Source of the DNA: Glandiceps talaboti
Taxonomy: Eukaryota; Hemichordata; Enteropneusta; Spengelidae
Assembly (NCBI RefSeq): GCF_964340395.1
Contig: NC_135551.1
Span: forward strand, 23,311,003-23,358,502
Length of the DNA stretch: 47,500 bases
Reading direction: 5' to 3'
The position numbers and the translations under genes are program-made. Under the pieces are notes generated by a model. That model saw only the letters and a list, made by a program, of their open reading frames with translations. It searched no databases and was not told the origin of the DNA. Shown here one piece after another: positions 44,010-47,500 of this stretch; the first letter of the stretch is position 1, and every line of letters starts with the position of its first letter.

Positions 44010-45914
44010 TGTTTGAGATATTAACATTTCTCTCTCACTTTTCAAAATATCATGAAAAACTTCTAAAAAATGTAATGAAAAAGTGTGCATTTCCTGACAT
44101 TTGATTTAAAAAAAAATGGATACCAGAATTTATTACAAGTACATTGTATTAGAGTCAGTTACATAATTACACAACTTTAAATAAGTGACTCGTTTATTGC
44201 ATTCATGATATTAATATCGAGAATGCTGTAACACCTTCAACATTTTAGCTGCAAATATGAAATTGTTCAAGACTTAGTACGGGTTGGCATTTGGGAATAG
44301 ATGCGATGGTATATTTGATGGTGGTAAATGATGCATGTGTCAGCCTTTGACAGAGTTAAAATGTTGTTGCATAGGGTATTATCATATAATGTAATGTCTG
44401 CCATGAATTATACATTTCAAAACACCATATGTGAATGCCTCTGGACACTTTGAATGTCCACAACTTTTCATTTACACAGTAATTGTTAGTATTAATTATT
44501 TAGCAAGTCTGTAAAGACTGATTATTTGTTTGTATTGTTTTTGTGCAGTAAAATACAAATAAATAATTCTTTGTGATCGTTTATTTCTCCCTTTAAAAGT
44601 ATATGTGGTAGGCTATATATGAAAAAAACGCTCTCTCAATATGGTATCAAATGATATTTTCCCTCATACTCAAATACAATTGCAGGAAAATTATTAGGTG
44701 ATTTATAAGGTGTTATTTGTGTTGCACGGGCCATGTTATTTATTGCACATTTGTTACATACAACACATTTCAAGTTACCATTCAATGGATGTGTTTGATA
44801 CAATCACGCAGAAACCAATACGAAACTGCGCATGTTACACAACCTTTTGTCTAAATGAAATGGACTAAAGGGCCACCATGCAGACATGCAATGGTGACGT
44901 CAAAACATTGGCACTCGCGTGACAGCGTCTGGTTGCAGTCTTACTTAACAATAGACGTGTACTGATGTAGCAGGAAATTGCGATCTTGCAAACTTAGTGT
45001 AGAATATGCAGTTTCTTATTGGTTTCTGTGTGATTGTATCAAAAGATCCTCTGTAGGGTAACTTGAAACGGACTGTATATGTACTGTATGTTGCCTAGCA
45101 AAACAATAGATACTTTAAACTGCCAACATCATGTCAGTGTTATTTCTATTGCACAGTACACTTACATATGTCACAGTGAATGACACACCAATGTAATGGA
45201 GATACAAATGTACCATATATAAATTGTAAATGCCAGATCAAATGCATTTATCTATGAACTGTAACTTATGAATATAAGGTGTTCTTCTATGAAGTTCTTG
45301 TTTCTGCATCGAACTTTGGTACTGAAATCTGCTTTCTAACTTGTGAATCATGTACATATTATCGAGGATTCTCTAGATTTTGAGGGCATCTATGGTAACC
45401 GACTCCAAGGTTGCAAAACACAGGGGTTAAAGGTCACATGCCTATCCACAGGGTCATGACCTGTCAACAAATAAATGACACCTGATAGAGCAAACTACAG
45501 TTCATAAACAAATTCCAATATTTGACATCATCTTGATAGCAATGATATTTTGCTCTTAAAAATATCAAAATTATAGAGAACTGTCAATACATTTTGACAT
45601 TTCGGTTCAGTTTTAAAGAATGTCTATGTTGAAAGGTCATCGGGGAATGAGATGAAAGCAGAGAGGTCAACTAATGGAATGTTGTAGTAAATATCAAAGG
45701 TTTTCACGGGTCTCCATATTGATTTTTAGTTGATATATTGTCGATTACATGCCTCTAATGACGTTTCGGAAATACCCGATCGCTGGCCCTATTTCGTGGG
45801 GAAAATCGTGCTAAAGTTTGCCACTAGTAGCTTGGACAGCAGTCAGAAGTCATCACCTGGCATCACTGAAATACCTGGAATGTTCGAAAGAGGAAGCCTG
45901 TCGTAATTGAAGCA
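44010..45914. other. Intergenic DNA upstream of the second LRR gene
   Basis: No coding exon seen. A CRE octamer TGACGTCA lies at 44895-44902. AGGTCA-like half-sites cluster at 45431-45667, including an inverted pair GGGTCATGACCT at 45451-45462. A possible 5' UTR exon of the LRR gene ends at 45915 (AAGCAG|GTTAGT). Confidence 0.4.
45451..45462. promoter_or_regulatory. Inverted nuclear-receptor site, spacing 0 (GGGTCA TGACCT)
   Basis: Near-perfect TREpal-type palindrome (AGGTCA TGACCT with one change), with further AGGTCA half-sites at 45431, 45634 and 45664. It lies 1.1 kb upstream of the LRR start codon. Motif evidence only. Confidence 0.3.
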
Positions 45915-46598
45915 GGTTAGTATTACAAAACCCCTGGGGAAGTAAATATTTCAGAAAGGAAAATCTTGCCAAATTTCACATGCCTTGTTTCAGTTGATTA
46001 GAGCTTAAACTTTATGAATGAATTTCGCGAGCATGCCTATTTAACTTTACCTTCAAAATGTAAACTCCACAACAACACCTTCAGACGTAACAACCAATCA
46101 CGCTAGCAAACACACCCGTCGGGTATCTTGGGCGGATGTAGGAATTCATCAGGTGTTCACCAGACTGGTCCGTTTGTTGAACGATTATTGATACTGTCAT
46201 TGCATTTTGTCGTTACCAGGTACCTCTAATTCCGGACTGTAATGTACGTACACATGTTCTGTCAATGCCAGAAAAAAGTGTTATGTTTTTAACGAGTTTG
46301 CATAAACTGCGCTGATCTGAATACACTGAAGTAAACGTTGTCTATTTGTAATTGTAAATCGGCATCATTGGCGAGTATTTCAGAAACTAAATTACGTTAA
46401 AATGTTGAATTGTCGAAAGGAAAATTTCAGGTTCAAGTTCTCTGTTTCCAAGTTGCTGCTCAGCTAAGAACTTGCCAAGCAATTTTCTATGTAGTTCATA
46501 GTTTATATGTAGTTTCATATTAAAATTCAATTTTCTTTTCTTGCAATTAAATCAGGGGTTGCTAAAATTTTATTCGTTTACTTGCCTGAGGTGTAAAG

Positions 46599-47349
46599 AT
46601 GGCAAGGAAACACGTGACAGAAAAGGTGAGCCTAACACACAAAAATTTGACCAAAGTTCCAGACTACCTAACTGAAGAGATTGGCATTCAGATATTAAAC
46701 CTAGCCGTTAACAAAATAAAAACACTGCCACCAGAAATCCGAAAATTGCAGAATCTGGAAGAACTTGTCCTCAGCAACAATGAGTTACAGGACATTCCAA
46801 GCGTCATTGGTAGCTTTCCAAAATTACACGCTCTTAACTTAGCTGGCAACAAGTTAAAGCGTCTTTCGCCTGAGCTTGAGAAGTTGAAGAACCTGGCATC
46901 ACTGAAACTTGGATGGAACAAGATCTCCGAATTTCCTGAACAGCTCTGCACGCCAGCACTATCCGGTTTGAAAGAACTTCACATCTCCAACAACAAAATC
47001 TCATCTGTTCCAGAAGACATCTGTCTGTTTCAGCAGCTCGAAGTACTAGATGTCAGCTACAACTTACTCGAGGGTCTGCCCGACGACGTGTGTGAGTTGA
47101 CCAACCTACAAACCTTCAAAGCATCAAACAACCGTTTTAAACGTCTCCCTGCAAAATTGTGTCTCTGCCTAACGAAACTGAAAGTTTTTGACGTGGCTGA
47201 GAACCCACTGTTGGATCCACCGATTGATATTTGCAATAAAGGCCTTGGTGAGATAAGAAGATACCAGCAGGAAAGACTTCCTCCTGAGGATCAAGCGACT
47301 ACAGTTATCCCCTGGAGTAGATCCTATTCCGAAGAAGATCTCGATGGAG
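46599..47349 (+). CDS. LRR protein, first coding exon of a second PIDD1/LRR-Death-like gene, continues beyond window
   Basis: ATG (AAAGATGGCAAG) opens 250 codons ending at a donor GGAG|GTGGGT in phase 1. The frame without splicing stops at 47394-47396. It holds about nine LRRs of the LxxLxLxxNxL type (LNLAVNKIKTLP, LNLAGNKLKRLS, LDVSYNLLEGLP) closing with DPPIDICNKGLGEIRRYQ. It aligns without gaps to the LRR exon of the PIDD1-like gene over about 195 residues, with roughly half the positions identical by eye, including LGWN and the DPP-I-x-IC end. Exon length and phase-1 exit match as well. So it is a paralogue and probably leads into ZU5/Death exons outside the window, but that is inference. 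An acceptor at 46555 (ATTAAATCAG) and a donor at 45915 suggest a 5' UTR intron. Confidence 0.8.
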
Positions 47350-47500
47350 GTGGGTTAACTAAAATTAAAATCTCACATATTCATTTGGTGTCTTAAAGTA
47401 CTGTTATATTTTCATATGTGATAATACAAAACCTACTTAAATTGAAACCTTCAGTATTGAAAGTTTGATTCCTTGAAGAGCGTCATCGCAGACACACATG
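47350..47500 (+). other. Start of an intron of the second LRR gene
   Basis: Follows the GTGGGT donor at 47350. No exon visible before the window end. Confidence 0.5.

Noticed and set aside
46688-46951. 87-codon minus-strand frame
   Set aside because: Antisense shadow of the second LRR exon.

Overview
This is animal (metazoan) nuclear DNA, not microbial. The genes are split into many short exons with GT..AG introns, separated by long AT-rich intergenic DNA full of microsatellites and small foldback or DNA-transposon-like repeats. The protein set (cilia/flagella radial spoke protein RSPH3, mitochondrial adrenodoxin-type ferredoxin, and LRR-ZU5-UPA-Death proteins) together with the very short exons suggests a marine invertebrate. 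Lancelets, hemichordates and some lophotrochozoans carry expanded LRR/Death gene sets of this kind, but the sequence alone does not let me name the taxon.

Layout. 1-2.56 kb: no gene seen. 2.56-9.03 kb, minus strand: RSPH3, seven coding exons, complete. 9.03-11.1 kb: divergent intergenic region with two RFX X-box-like sites, an 80-bp palindrome and a CRE. 11.1-17.3 kb, plus strand: FDX1-type ferredoxin, four coding exons, complete, with two non-autonomous transposon-like elements in its introns. 17.3-28 kb: repeat-rich DNA with a candidate two-exon small minus-strand gene (21.4-23.9 kb), a candidate short minus-strand ORF (25.3-25.6 kb), a 0.5-kb TACA microsatellite and CTCF-like sites. 28.0-34.3 kb, minus strand: a complete nine-exon gene of 903 codons with the order LRR, ZU5, degenerate ZU5-like segment, UPA, Death domain, basic tail, i.e. 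PIDD1-like. 34.3-39.3 kb: control region with four TCACGTGAC boxes. 39.3-43.8 kb, plus strand: a small Death-domain gene with an alternative or further exon carrying five P-[LI]-P motifs. 46.6 kb to the window end, plus strand: first coding exon of a second LRR gene, paralogous to the LRR exon at 33.5-34.3 kb and continuing beyond the window.

The right half is therefore a local cluster of death-fold and LRR genes, probably concerned with apoptosis, DNA-damage or innate immune signalling (PIDDosome-like). The left half holds ordinary housekeeping and cilia genes. All exon joins given were checked by hand for splice dinucleotides and reading phase. No transcript evidence was available. No tRNA, rRNA or CRISPR was recognised.
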